Shown here one piece after another: positions 52,158-61,552 of a stretch of DNA of 64,000 nucleotides. Under the pieces are notes generated by a model. That model did not search any database. It was not told the DNA's origin and saw only the letters and a list, made by a program, of their open reading frames with translations. Made by a program: the position numbers and the translations under genes. Location: the NCBI RefSeq assembly GCF_011090165.1, contig NZ_JAADJT010000003.1, positions 1 to 64,000 of the forward strand, written 5' to 3'. Every line of letters begins with the position of its first letter. Position 1 is the first letter of the stretch. The DNA comes from Duganella aceris (GTDB lineage: Bacteria; Pseudomonadota; Gammaproteobacteria; Burkholderiales; Burkholderiaceae_D).

Positions 52158-52856
52158 ATGCGCATACTGTTAGTAGAAGATCACACCGAACTGTCGCACT
52201 GGCTGTCGAAGGCCCTGCGCGACGCCCACCTGACGGTGGAATGCGTCGACAATGGCGCCGACGCCGACGCCCTGCTGCATACCCAGGACTACGCCCTGGT
52301 GATCCTCGACCTGACCTTGCCGCGCATGGATGGACTGGAAGTGCTCAAGCGCCTGCGCGCGCGCGGCGGCCCGCGCGGCCAGACGCCCGTGCTGATCCTG
52401 ACCGCGCGCGGCGGCCTGGAAGACCGGGTACAGGGCCTCAACCTCGGCGCCGACGACTACCTGGCCAAGCCGTTCGAACTGGCCGAACTGGAGGCGCGCG
52501 TGAAAGCTTTGCTGCGCCGCAGCGTCGGCAACGAGGCGCTGGTGCACAGCTGCGGCGCGCTCAGTTTCGACACCGTCACCCGCATGTTCAGCTACGCCGG
52601 CGTCGCGCTGGCGCTGACGCCGCGCGAGCACGCGGTGCTGGAGACGCTGATCACCCGCGCCGGCCGGGTGGTCTCGAAGGAAAAGCTGTTCGACGAAGTG
52701 TTCGCGCTGGAGGACCACGCCAACCTCGATGCGATCGACCTGTACATCCACCGCGTGCGCAAGAAGCTCGACATCCCCGCCACCGACGCCGCCATCATCA
52801 CCACGCTGCGCGGCATCGGCTACGTGCTGCAACCGCGCCCGGCGCCGGCCGCCTGA
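52158..52856 (+). CDS. tctD: OmpR-family response regulator (TctD-like)
   Basis: The 232-residue protein has a receiver (MRILLVEDHTELSHWLSKAL; phospho-acceptor in LVILDLTLPRMDG at about 51; K in LAKPFELAEL) and a winged-helix DNA-binding domain (LTPREHAVLETLITRAGRVV; DLYIHRVRKKLD). The closest type is TctD. It is divergent from the porin-TctC operon and followed 21 bases later by its kinase. Confidence 0.9.
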   Translation: MRILLVEDHTELSHWLSKALRDAHLTVECVDNGADADALLHTQDYALVILDLTLPRMDGLEVLKRLRARGGPRGQTPVLILTARGGLEDRVQGLNLGADDYLAKPFELAELEARVKALLRRSVGNEALVHSCGALSFDTVTRMFSYAGVALALTPREHAVLETLITRAGRVVSKEKLFDEVFALEDHANLDAIDLYIHRVRKKLDIPATDAAIITTLRGIGYVLQPRPAPAA

Positions 52857-52877
52857 CGCGCGCCGGGCCGGGAACGC

Positions 52878-54353
52878 ATGCCGCTGCTGACCAACCTCGC
52901 CCGCCGCGTCGGCCCCGGCGCGCCGCTGGGCAGCCTGCGCGGCCAGCTGTTGCGCTGGTTGCTGGGGCCCTTGCTGGTGCTGGTCGCGCTCAATACCATC
53001 TCGGTCTACCGCAACGCGCTGGACGCCGCCGATGTCGCCTACGACCGCTCGCTGCTGGCGTCGACGCGCGCGCTGGCGGAGCGGGTGTCGGTGGTCGACG
53101 GCAAGGTGGTGGCGGACGTGCCCTACGTCGCGCTGGACAGCTTCGAGACCGACACGCTGGGCCGCATCTACTACAAGGTCACCGGCATCAAGGGCGAGAC
53201 CGTGTCCGGCTACGGCGACCTGCCGCCGGTGCCGGCCAACGTGCCGCGTTCGGAGGCCTATCCGGCGCTGGTGCGCTTCTATCACGCCAATTACAACGGC
53301 CAGCCGGTGCGCATCGCCGCGCTGCTGCAGCCGGTCTATGACGACTCGATGCGCGGCATCGCGCTGATCCAGGTCGGCGAAACGCTGGAGGCGCGGCGCG
53401 GCCTGTCGAACCAGATCCTGTTCGACACGCTGATCTGGCAAGCCTTGCTGCTGGCTGCGGTGGCGCTGCTGGTGTGGTTCGCGGTGCGGCTGGTGCTGCA
53501 ACCGCTGATGCGGCTGAAGATCGCGGTCGAGGCGCGCAGCCTGAACGACTCGTCCGACGTCGACCCGGAGCTGGTGCACAAGGAGGTGCGGCCGCTGGTG
53601 GCGGCGATGAACAGCTCGCGCGCGCGGCTGCACATCCTGATCACCAGCCAGCGCCGCTTCATCGCCGACGCCTCGCACCAGCTGCGCACGCCGCTGACGG
53701 TGCTCAAGACCCAGGCCGAACTGGCGCTGCGCGAATGCGACCGGCCGGGCGTCGACGCCGAAGCCGGCAAGGCGGCGCTGCGCGACATCGTGCGCAGCAT
53801 CGCCGCCACCACCGATTCCACGGTCAACCTGGCCAACCGCCTGCTGACGCTGGCGCGCATCGAGCATGGCGGCAGCGCCGAAGCGGCGCACGGACCGGTG
53901 GCGCTGCGCGACATCGCGCGCCAGGTCGGGCTGGAGCTGGCGATGGTGGCGGTGGCGAAGAACATCGACCTGTCGCTGGAAGCCGAGCATCAGGGCATGG
54001 TCAACGGCCAGGCCTTGCTGCTGCACGAGATGATCGCCAACCTGATCGACAACGCGCTGCGCTACACGCCGCAAGGCGGCACGGTGGCGCTGCGGGTGCG
54101 CGAGGATGCGGACGGCGTGGTGCTGGAGGTGGAGGACAGCGGCCACGGCATCGTCGCGGCGGAGCGCGAGCGGGTGTTCGCCCCGTTCTACCGCGCCGCC
54201 TCGACGCTGGAGCGCAATCCGGGCGGCGCCGGCCTGGGCCTGGCGATCGTGCGCGACATCGCCACGCTGCACGGCGCCGGCATCGCGCTGGACGACGCCG
54301 GCGGCGGCCAGGGCCTCAAAGTCAGCGTCGCCTTTCCGCGCTTGGTAAAATAG
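52878..54353 (+). CDS. tctE: Sensor histidine kinase (TctE-like)
   Basis: The 491-residue protein has an N-terminal membrane helix (about 22-45), a periplasmic 2CSK_N sensor domain (about 45-180, including DTLGRIYYKVTG), a second helix (about 182-205), HAMP region, HisKA (IADASHQLRTPLTVLKTQ, His about 264) and HATPase_c (NLIDNALRYTPQGG, DSGHGI, GGAGLGLAIV). This is the TctE/QseC architecture. It probably phosphorylates the adjacent TctD-like regulator in response to a periplasmic carboxylate. Confidence 0.9.
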   Translation: MPLLTNLARRVGPGAPLGSLRGQLLRWLLGPLLVLVALNTISVYRNALDAADVAYDRSLLASTRALAERVSVVDGKVVADVPYVALDSFETDTLGRIYYKVTGIKGETVSGYGDLPPVPANVPRSEAYPALVRFYHANYNGQPVRIAALLQPVYDDSMRGIALIQVGETLEARRGLSNQILFDTLIWQALLLAAVALLVWFAVRLVLQPLMRLKIAVEARSLNDSSDVDPELVHKEVRPLVAAMNSSRARLHILITSQRRFIADASHQLRTPLTVLKTQAELALRECDRPGVDAEAGKAALRDIVRSIAATTDSTVNLANRLLTLARIEHGGSAEAAHGPVALRDIARQVGLELAMVAVAKNIDLSLEAEHQGMVNGQALLLHEMIANLIDNALRYTPQGGTVALRVREDADGVVLEVEDSGHGIVAAERERVFAPFYRAASTLERNPGGAGLGLAIVRDIATLHGAGIALDDAGGGQGLKVSVAFPRLVK

Positions 54354-54390
54354 CGCTCTCCGCGCACCGCCGCCGCACAAAGGAACAAGA

Positions 54391-54732
54391 ATGATCACCA
54401 AAGAAGAAATGGTCGAGCTGTTTGCCGACATGGAAGCGAACGCCCCCTGGGACCTCAGCAAGCCGCTGCTGTGGGGTTACTTCTTCGCCGACAAATCCAA
54501 GACCAAGCTGGAACTGGCGCAACTGCTGTTCAAGACCAAGGGCTATCAGATCGTCGGCATCTACGACTCCAAGCCGGAGGCGGATTCGCCGGCGCTGTGG
54601 TGGCTGCACGTCGAAAAGGTCGAGCACCACACGGTCGACACACTGCACGCCCGCAACCAGGAGTTCTACCAGTTCGCCGAGGAACACCAGATCGAATCCT
54701 ACGACGGCATGGACGTCGGCCCCGCCGACTAA
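54391..54732 (+). CDS. RraB-like ribonuclease E inhibitor family protein
   Basis: The 113-residue soluble protein has LLWGYFFADKSKTKLELAQL, LWWLHVEKVEHHTVDTLHAR and a terminal YDGMDVGP, all typical of the RraB/DUF family. RraB binds RNase E and alters degradosome activity in enterobacteria. Function in betaproteobacteria is less clear. AAAGGAAC precedes the ATG, and TAAAAT at about 54346 may be its own -10. The 90-bp palindrome starts at the base right after its stop codon. Confidence 0.8.
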   Translation: MITKEEMVELFADMEANAPWDLSKPLLWGYFFADKSKTKLELAQLLFKTKGYQIVGIYDSKPEADSPALWWLHVEKVEHHTVDTLHARNQEFYQFAEEHQIESYDGMDVGPAD

Positions 54733-54822
54733 CATGGGGGTCAAGTCTGACATTCGGACACGGGCTCTACCGTAGCGCGCTACGGTAGAGCCCGTGTCCG
54801 AATGTCAGACTTGACCCCCATG
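54733..54822. repeat. Perfect 90-bp palindrome (two 45-bp arms, no spacer)
   Basis: The sequence from CATGGGGGTCAAGTCTGACA (54733) to TGTCAGACTTGACCCCCATG (54822) is identical to its own reverse complement over all 90 bases, with the centre at CGTAGCG|CGCTACG (54777/54778). It begins one base after the RraB-like stop and ends where the chemoreceptor pseudogene breaks off. It could form a 45-bp hairpin or cruciform. It lacks a T-run, so it is not a normal terminator. A mobile palindromic element (REPIN/MITE type) is the best explanation, by inference. Confidence 0.9.
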
Positions 54823-56125
54823 CTACGACGCCCGCCTCGTCCACCAGCACGCTGCCGGCGTCGACCTTCAGCACCGAATCGCCGATCAACTCCTTGATCT
54901 CGCGCGCCGCGCCGGCCGAGCGCTGCGCCAGGTTGCGCACCTCCGACGCCACCACCGCGAAGCCGCGTCCCTGCTCGCCGGCGCGCGCCGCTTCGACAGC
55001 GGCGTTCAACGCCAGGATATTGGTCTGGAACGCGATGCCGTCGATGACGCCGATGATGTCGACGATCTTGCGCGAGCTGTCCTTGATCGACACCATCGTC
55101 TGCACCACCCGCCCCACCACCGCGCCGCCCTCGGTGGCGTAGCCGGACGCCGACCGCACCAGCTGGTTGGCGTGCCGCGCGCTGTCGGAATTCCGCGCCA
55201 CGGTCGCGGTCAATTGCTCCATCGCCGACGCGGTCTGCTCCAGGCTGGACGCCTGCGCCTCGGTGCGCGCCGACAGGTCGAGGTTGCCGCTGGCGATTTC
55301 GCTGGACGCGGTGGCGATGGTCTCGGTGCTGTCGCGCACCCGGCGTATCGTCTGGCTCAGCGACGCGACGAAGCGGTTGAAGGCGTCGGCCAGCGCGCCG
55401 ACCTCGTCCTCGCTCTCGACCGTCATCCGCCGACTCAGATCGCCGTTGCCGTCGGCGATCTCGCCCAGCATCTGCGCCGCGCGCGCCACCGGCGCGGCGA
55501 TCGCCATGCTGACCAGATAGATGACGAACATGCCGATGCCGCCGCCGACCAGGCCGCCGATCAGCGCCGAGATCGTCACCGAGCGCTGAAGGCCGGCAGA
55601 TCCTTGATGAAATGCTTGCCGTCGGCCAGCGCGGCGTCGCGGTGCACGATCAGCATGCCGTTCGGCCGCACCAGATACACGAAGCCGGAGGCGCCGACCT
55701 TGTAGCTGCGGATGGTGTCGGCCAGCTTGTTGACCGCCAACCCGAGACTGGCGACGCCGATCTTGCCGTCGCCGGCGTCGAAGCGGGTGTTGATGAAGAC
55801 GTTGTAGGCGGTCGCGCCCGGCGCCTTGTCCAGCTTCAGCGAATACGCGGCGCCGCTGGCGGTGGCCTTGCGCATGCTGGCCGCGAAGGTTTCCCAGCCG
55901 GCCTCGCCGCTGTCGGGCAGGCCGGCCTGTTCCCAGTCCGGCAGGAAGGTGTTGGCGGCGACGGCGCGCGCCGCCGCCAGCGGTTCGCCGATCTGGCGCT
56001 GGATGTCGTTGCGGAGCTGGCCGACCTCCGCCGGCAACTCCTGGCTCACCACCCGCTCGCGGATGCCGTTGCCGGTCATGACCACGCTCAGCGTCGCCGA
56101 CACCCGGCCAATCGAACAGGCTGTT
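54823..56125 (-). pseudogene. Broken methyl-accepting chemotaxis protein
   Basis: Pieces of one chemoreceptor are in two frames. 56103-55576 encodes the periplasmic Cache sensor (start around [12 protein letters not shown]; later [15 protein letters not shown]) but lacks the start and first membrane helix. From about 55590 another frame continues with the second helix ([20 protein letters not shown]), HAMP and signalling domain ([18 protein letters not shown]). The stretch expected between the Cache domain and this helix is missing. The coding sequence stops in VLVDEAGVV at the edge of the 90-bp palindrome, losing the C-terminus. Three separate lesions show it is not functional. Confidence 0.85.
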
Positions 56126-56176
56126 TCGGGGCTTTCGCCATATCATTCAGCCAATATAGTCCCCAATTCAACGACC

Positions 56177-57601
56177 ATGCTCTCGAAACTCTCGTTTCGC
56201 CAATTGCTGCTGGGCGTCTTCCTGCTGATCGCCGTCCTGCTGAGCGCCGCCTCGTTGCATGCCCTGTGGACGCTGGACCGGCTGGCCGCCCACAGCCGCG
56301 ACAGCGGCCGCCACGCGCTGGCGCTGACCGAAAACACCCAGCAACTGGCCGAGCGCAGCGTCGCCATGACGCGCAGCGCGCGCCAATACCTGGTGCTGGA
56401 CGACCCCGCCTTCCGCAAGCGCTACGCCGACTCCTGGCGCGAGGCGCGCGCCTCGCTCGACGCGGTGGCCGCCGCCCTGCCCAACACCCAGCCGCAGCTG
56501 TTCGAGCATTGGCGCCAGTCCGGCGAGCAAGCCTGGGACATCCTGCAGATGCCGACCCGCGCCCGCACCAGCGCGCGCCAGCAGGCGCTGGAAAAAGTGC
56601 TGGCGCCGCTGCCGGCGGTCAACGAGCAACTGGCCGAGGAGGCCAAGCAGGAGGTGGACCGCCGCAACAGCGAGCTGCTGGCCGAGCTGGACCAGCGGCG
56701 CGGCGTGCTGACGGCGCAGGTGATCGCCTCGATCGTGCTGGCGGCGGCGCTGGCCGGCGGCTTCGGCCTGTGGCTGTCGCGGCCGCTGGCGCAGATCGAG
56801 ACCGCGATCGACCGCCTCGGCGAAAACCGCTACGACGACCAGATCGAGGTGCGCGGCCCGAGCGACCTGCAACGCGTGGGCCAGCAACTGAACTGGCTGC
56901 GCCAGCGCCTGTCCGACCTGGAGGCGGACAAGGCGCGCTTCCTGCGCCACATCTCGCACGAGCTGAAGACCCCGCTGGCCGCGCTGCGCGAAGGCGTGGC
57001 GCTGCTGGAGGACGGCGTGGCCGGCGCGCTGTCGCCGAACCAGCGCGAGATCGCCGGCATCCTGAACCAGAACACGGCGGCGCTGCAATCGCAGATCGAG
57101 GCGCTGCTGCGCTACAACGCCGCCACCTTCGACGCCCAGCACGTGCAGCGCCAGGCCGCCGACATGGAGGCCTTGCTGGCGCAATGCATCGATGGCCAGC
57201 GCCTGCAAACGCAGGCCGCCGGCCTGACGGTGGTGACCGAAGGCAAGGCGCGGCCGATCGCGGTCGACACCGACAAAATGGCGGTGGCGCTCGGCAACCT
57301 GCTGTCGAACGCGGTGCGCTTCAGCCCGCCCGGCGGCCTGATCTGTTTCCGGCTCGGCGAGTTGAACGGCTCGCTGCTGCTCGACTGCATCGACCAGGGA
57401 CCGGGCGTGGCGCCGGACGACGCGGCGCGCATCTTCGAACCGTTCTACCAGGGCCAGCGCCAGCCGCCCGGCGCGCGCCGCGGCAACGGCATCGGCCTGT
57501 CCATCGTGCACGAATACGTGGCCGCGCACAGCGGCGTCCTGCAACTCATGCCCTCCGAACGAGGTGCGCGTTTCCGAATTGAATTGCCTTATGAAATATA
57601 A
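56177..57601 (+). CDS. glrK: Sensor histidine kinase (GlrK/QseE-like)
   Basis: The 474-residue protein has a first helix (LSFRQLLLGVFLLIAVLLS), a helical periplasmic domain with RSARQYLVLDDPAFRKRY (about 60-77), a second helix (about 180-200), HAMP, HisKA (FLRHISHELKTPLAALREG, His about 264) and HATPase_c (NLLSNAVRFSPPGG, DQGPGVAP, GNGIGLSIV). Sensor, length and the following lipoprotein and sigma-54 regulator genes match GlrK/QseE. It probably senses envelope stress or small signals. The stop overlaps the lipoprotein start. Confidence 0.88.
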   Translation: MLSKLSFRQLLLGVFLLIAVLLSAASLHALWTLDRLAAHSRDSGRHALALTENTQQLAERSVAMTRSARQYLVLDDPAFRKRYADSWREARASLDAVAAALPNTQPQLFEHWRQSGEQAWDILQMPTRARTSARQQALEKVLAPLPAVNEQLAEEAKQEVDRRNSELLAELDQRRGVLTAQVIASIVLAAALAGGFGLWLSRPLAQIETAIDRLGENRYDDQIEVRGPSDLQRVGQQLNWLRQRLSDLEADKARFLRHISHELKTPLAALREGVALLEDGVAGALSPNQREIAGILNQNTAALQSQIEALLRYNAATFDAQHVQRQAADMEALLAQCIDGQRLQTQAAGLTVVTEGKARPIAVDTDKMAVALGNLLSNAVRFSPPGGLICFRLGELNGSLLLDCIDQGPGVAPDDAARIFEPFYQGQRQPPGARRGNGIGLSIVHEYVAAHSGVLQLMPSERGARFRIELPYEI

Positions 57602-58150
57602 CCCGCTGCCCCTGCTGCTGTGCCTGGCCCTGACCGCCTGCACGCTGAATTCGCCGATGCCGGCGCCGCCGCTGCCCGAGCCGACGCCGGCGCCGGTGGT
57701 CGAGGTGGAACCGCCGCCGCAACCGCCGCCGGACGAGGTCGGTCCGCTGCTGAGCTATCACCAATCGCTGCGCCGCATGAGCCAGGGCGAGATGCTGAAG
57801 GAGTTGAGCGGCCTGAGCCTGCAAAAGCGCAGCCCGCGCGTGGCGGTGCAGATGGGCATGGTGTTGATGCTGACGCGCGGCACCGGCGACCTGGCGCGCG
57901 CGCAGGCGCTGCTCGACAGCGTGGCGACCTCGGCCGATATCGACGCCTCGCCGTTCCGGCTGCTGGCGCAAGTGTTGTCCAGCAATTGCGCCGAGACGCG
58001 CCGCCTGGCCGAGCACGCCGACAAGCTGGCGGCGCAGCAAAAGGACAGCCAGCGCCGCATCGACCAGCTCAACGAGATGCTGGAAGGCCTGAAGACCATC
58101 GAACGCACGCTGCCGGGCCGCCCGGCGCCCGGCCCGCAGGCGGTGACCAA

Positions 58151-58154
<4 letters not shown>
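57591..58154 (+). CDS. Lipoprotein of the GlrK-GlrR system (QseG/YfhG-like)
   Basis: The 187-residue lipoprotein has signal PLPLLLCLALTACTLNSP (Cys about 17), a proline-rich linker (about 22-50), then a helical domain with a coiled-coil C-terminus (AAQQKDSQRRIDQLNEMLEG). Position between the kinase and the sigma-54 regulator, overlapping both by a few bases, matches qseG. QseG controls the kinase in E. coli from the outer membrane. Sequence similarity alone would not establish this. Confidence 0.78.
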
Positions 58155-59569
<1,415 letters not shown>

Positions 59570-59592
59570 CTTGGAAATCGGCGGCATAGGCT

Positions 59593-59610
59593 TGTCGCCA
59601 TTTCCCGACA
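59593..59610. promoter_or_regulatory. GlrR/QseF-type activator site (TGTC-N10-GACA)
   Basis: TGTC (59593-59596), ten bases, GACA (59607-59610). This is exactly the enterobacterial GlrR consensus TGTC-N10-GACA. It lies about 110 bases upstream of the sigma-54 promoter, normal for an enhancer-type site. Confidence 0.75.
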
Positions 59611-59704
59611 AATCCCGGGCAATATGGACGGGAATATCACGATGTTGCTGTTGCCCATTAGAAAAATAGAGTCAAGTCATTGAATTTTAACGATTTTTCA
59701 GAGC

Positions 59705-59720
59705 TGGCACGGGGTTTGCA
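59705..59720 (+). promoter_or_regulatory. Sigma-54 (-24/-12) promoter of the BON-domain gene
   Basis: TGGCAC-N5-TTGCA at 59705-59720 matches the sigma-54 consensus at every conserved base. The transcription start is expected near 59731. The AT-rich stretch between it and the GlrR-type site (about 59660-59698) could hold an IHF bend site. Confidence 0.88.
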
Positions 59721-59775
59721 AAGGAGAGGATACGTCCCAGACGTTTTACCTCAAACTTGAAAAAGGAAGCAAATC

Positions 59776-60108
59776 ATGATGACTACCAAACTGATCGCCC
59801 GCCTGATGGTTGCCGCTACCCTGACCGCCGCTGCCGCTACCGGAACCGCTTTCGCTGCTGGTCAGCAAGAAGGTGCTATGGCCGGCGCCGCCAAGACCGG
59901 CACCGCGACCAACGATGAGGCCATCACCAGCAAGATCAAGGCATCACTGGCAGATCAAAAGCAAATCGGCGTGACCACCACTGAAGGCGTGGTTGTGCTG
60001 AGCGGTTCGGTTGCAAGCACCGACATCGGCACCAAGGCCATCCAGGTCGCCTCGGCCGTGCCGGGTGTGAAGGAAGTGAAAAGCGAACTGACCGTCGCTT
60101 CGAAGTAA
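59776..60108 (+). CDS. Exported BON-domain protein (OsmY-like)
   Basis: The 110-residue protein has a signal peptide (LIARLMVAATLTAAAATGTAFA) and one BON domain (about 45-108: NDEAITSKIKASLADQ, VVVLSGSVASTDIGTKAIQV, VPGVKEVKSEL). OsmY and DolP relatives bind phospholipids and protect the envelope under stress. AAAAGGAAG precedes the ATG. Its sigma-54 promoter and GlrR-type site place it in the regulon of the upstream two-component system. Confidence 0.88.
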   Translation: MMTTKLIARLMVAATLTAAAATGTAFAAGQQEGAMAGAAKTGTATNDEAITSKIKASLADQKQIGVTTTEGVVVLSGSVASTDIGTKAIQVASAVPGVKEVKSELTVASK

Positions 60109-60142
60109 TCCGCAGTAACAGCTAGCAGAAAATACCCTTTCA

Positions 60143-60178
60143 CCGGACGGTGTGCGTAGACGCCGTCCGGCTTTTTTT
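60143..60178 (+). terminator. Rho-independent terminator of the BON-domain gene
   Basis: CCGGACGG (60143-60150) pairs with CCGTCCGG (60163-60170), followed by C and seven T residues. Confidence 0.9.
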
Positions 60179-60188
60179 CGTCCAAAAA

Positions 60189-61511
60189 TCAGCTCAGGTT
60201 TTCCAGGCGGATCTTGGTGACGTTGCCGCAGACCGTGGACAAGCCTTCCATCTTGGCGATGGCGGCGGTGACGTTCTTCTCCTGGGTCTGATGGGTCAGG
60301 AAGATGATGTCGGTGCGGGTCTCGCCCTCGGCCGGTTCCTTTTGCAGCATGGCGTCGATCGAGATCGTCGCGTCGGCCAGGATGCGGGTCAGGTCGGCTA
60401 GCACGCCCGGCTGGTCGCTGACGTTCATCCGCAGATAGTAGCTGGTGGTGATTTCCGACATCGGCAGGATCTCGATATTGGTCATCGCGTTCGGCTGGAA
60501 CGCCAGGTGCGGCACGCGGTGTTCCGGATCGGCGGTGGCCAGGCGGGTGATGTCGACCAGGTCGGCGATCACCGCCGACGCGGTCGGCTCGGCGCCGGCG
60601 CCCTTGCCGTAGTACAGCGTGGCGCCGACGGCGTCGCCCTGCACCAGCACCGCGTTCATCGCGCCTTCGACGTTGGCGATCAGGCGCTTGGCCGGGATCA
60701 GCGTCGGGTGCACGCGCAGCTCCACGCCCTCCACGCCGTTGACCTTGGCGCGCTTGGCGATGCCCAGCAGCTTGATGCGGTAGCCCAGCTGCTCGGCGTA
60801 ACGGATGTCGATCGCGTTCAGCTTGGAGATGCCCTCGACGTGCGCCTTGTCGAACTGCACCGGAATGCCAAAGGCGATCGCCGACATGATGGTGGCCTTG
60901 TGCGCCGCGTCCACGCCTTCGATGTCGAAGGTCGGGTCTGCTTCGGCGTAGCCCAGTTCCTGCGCCTGCTTCAGCACGGTGCCGAAGTCCAGCCCCTTGT
61001 CGCGCATCTCGGACAGGATGAAATTGGTGGTGCCGTTGATGATGCCGGCCAGCCAGTCGATGCGGTTGGCGGTCAGGCCTTCGCGCAGCGCCTTGATGAT
61101 CGGGATGCCGCCGGCCACCGCCGCTTCGAACGCGACCATGACGCCCTGGTCCTGCGCGGCGGCGAAGATTTCGTTGCCGTGCACCGCCAGCAGCGCCTTG
61201 TTGGCGGTGACCACGTGCTTGCCGTTGGCGATCGCCTGCAGCACCAGCGCCTTGGCGTCGTCGTAGCCGCCGATCAGTTCGACCACGATGTCGATCTCGG
61301 GATCGTTGACGATGTCGAACGGGTCGGCCACGACCTTGACCTTGCCGCCGGTGCGCGCCTTGGCGCGCTCCAGGTTGCGCGCCGAGACGGCGACCACTTC
61401 GATGCCGCGCCCGGCGCGGCGGCGGATTTCTTCCTGATTGCGTTCCAGTACGTCGAACGTACCGCCGCCGACATTGCCGACGCCTAACAAGCCTACTTTG
61501 ATGGGTTTCAT
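60189..61511 (-). CDS. hom: Homoserine dehydrogenase
   Basis: The 440-residue enzyme has NAD(P)-binding GLLGVGNVGGGTFDVL (about 8-23), VTANKALLAVHGNEI, a catalytic region GIINGTTNFILSEM and GYAEADPTFDIEGVDAAHK, and a C-terminal ACT domain (about 350-430, MNVSDQPGVLADLTRIL) for threonine feedback. It converts aspartate semialdehyde to homoserine for threonine and methionine. It follows alaA by 41 bases on the same strand. threonine synthase, which often comes next in betaproteobacteria, is not downstream. Confidence 0.96.
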   Translation of the reverse strand: MKPIKVGLLGVGNVGGGTFDVLERNQEEIRRRAGRGIEVVAVSARNLERAKARTGGKVKVVADPFDIVNDPEIDIVVELIGGYDDAKALVLQAIANGKHVVTANKALLAVHGNEIFAAAQDQGVMVAFEAAVAGGIPIIKALREGLTANRIDWLAGIINGTTNFILSEMRDKGLDFGTVLKQAQELGYAEADPTFDIEGVDAAHKATIMSAIAFGIPVQFDKAHVEGISKLNAIDIRYAEQLGYRIKLLGIAKRAKVNGVEGVELRVHPTLIPAKRLIANVEGAMNAVLVQGDAVGATLYYGKGAGAEPTASAVIADLVDITRLATADPEHRVPHLAFQPNAMTNIEILPMSEITTSYYLRMNVSDQPGVLADLTRILADATISIDAMLQKEPAEGETRTDIIFLTHQTQEKNVTAAIAKMEGLSTVCGNVTKIRLENLS

Positions 61512-61552
61512 ATTATTCGTTTCTATTGATCTAAGGTTCGGCTGTGACCCGC

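Noticed and set aside
54733..54822. The 90-bp palindrome as a simple transcription terminator
   Set aside because: Stem far too long, no loop and no T-run on either strand.
54767..56146. A 459-residue minus-strand protein reading through the palindrome
   Set aside because: Its first 150 residues are out of frame with the Cache domain and its last residues are palindrome sequence. It is the pseudogene shadow.
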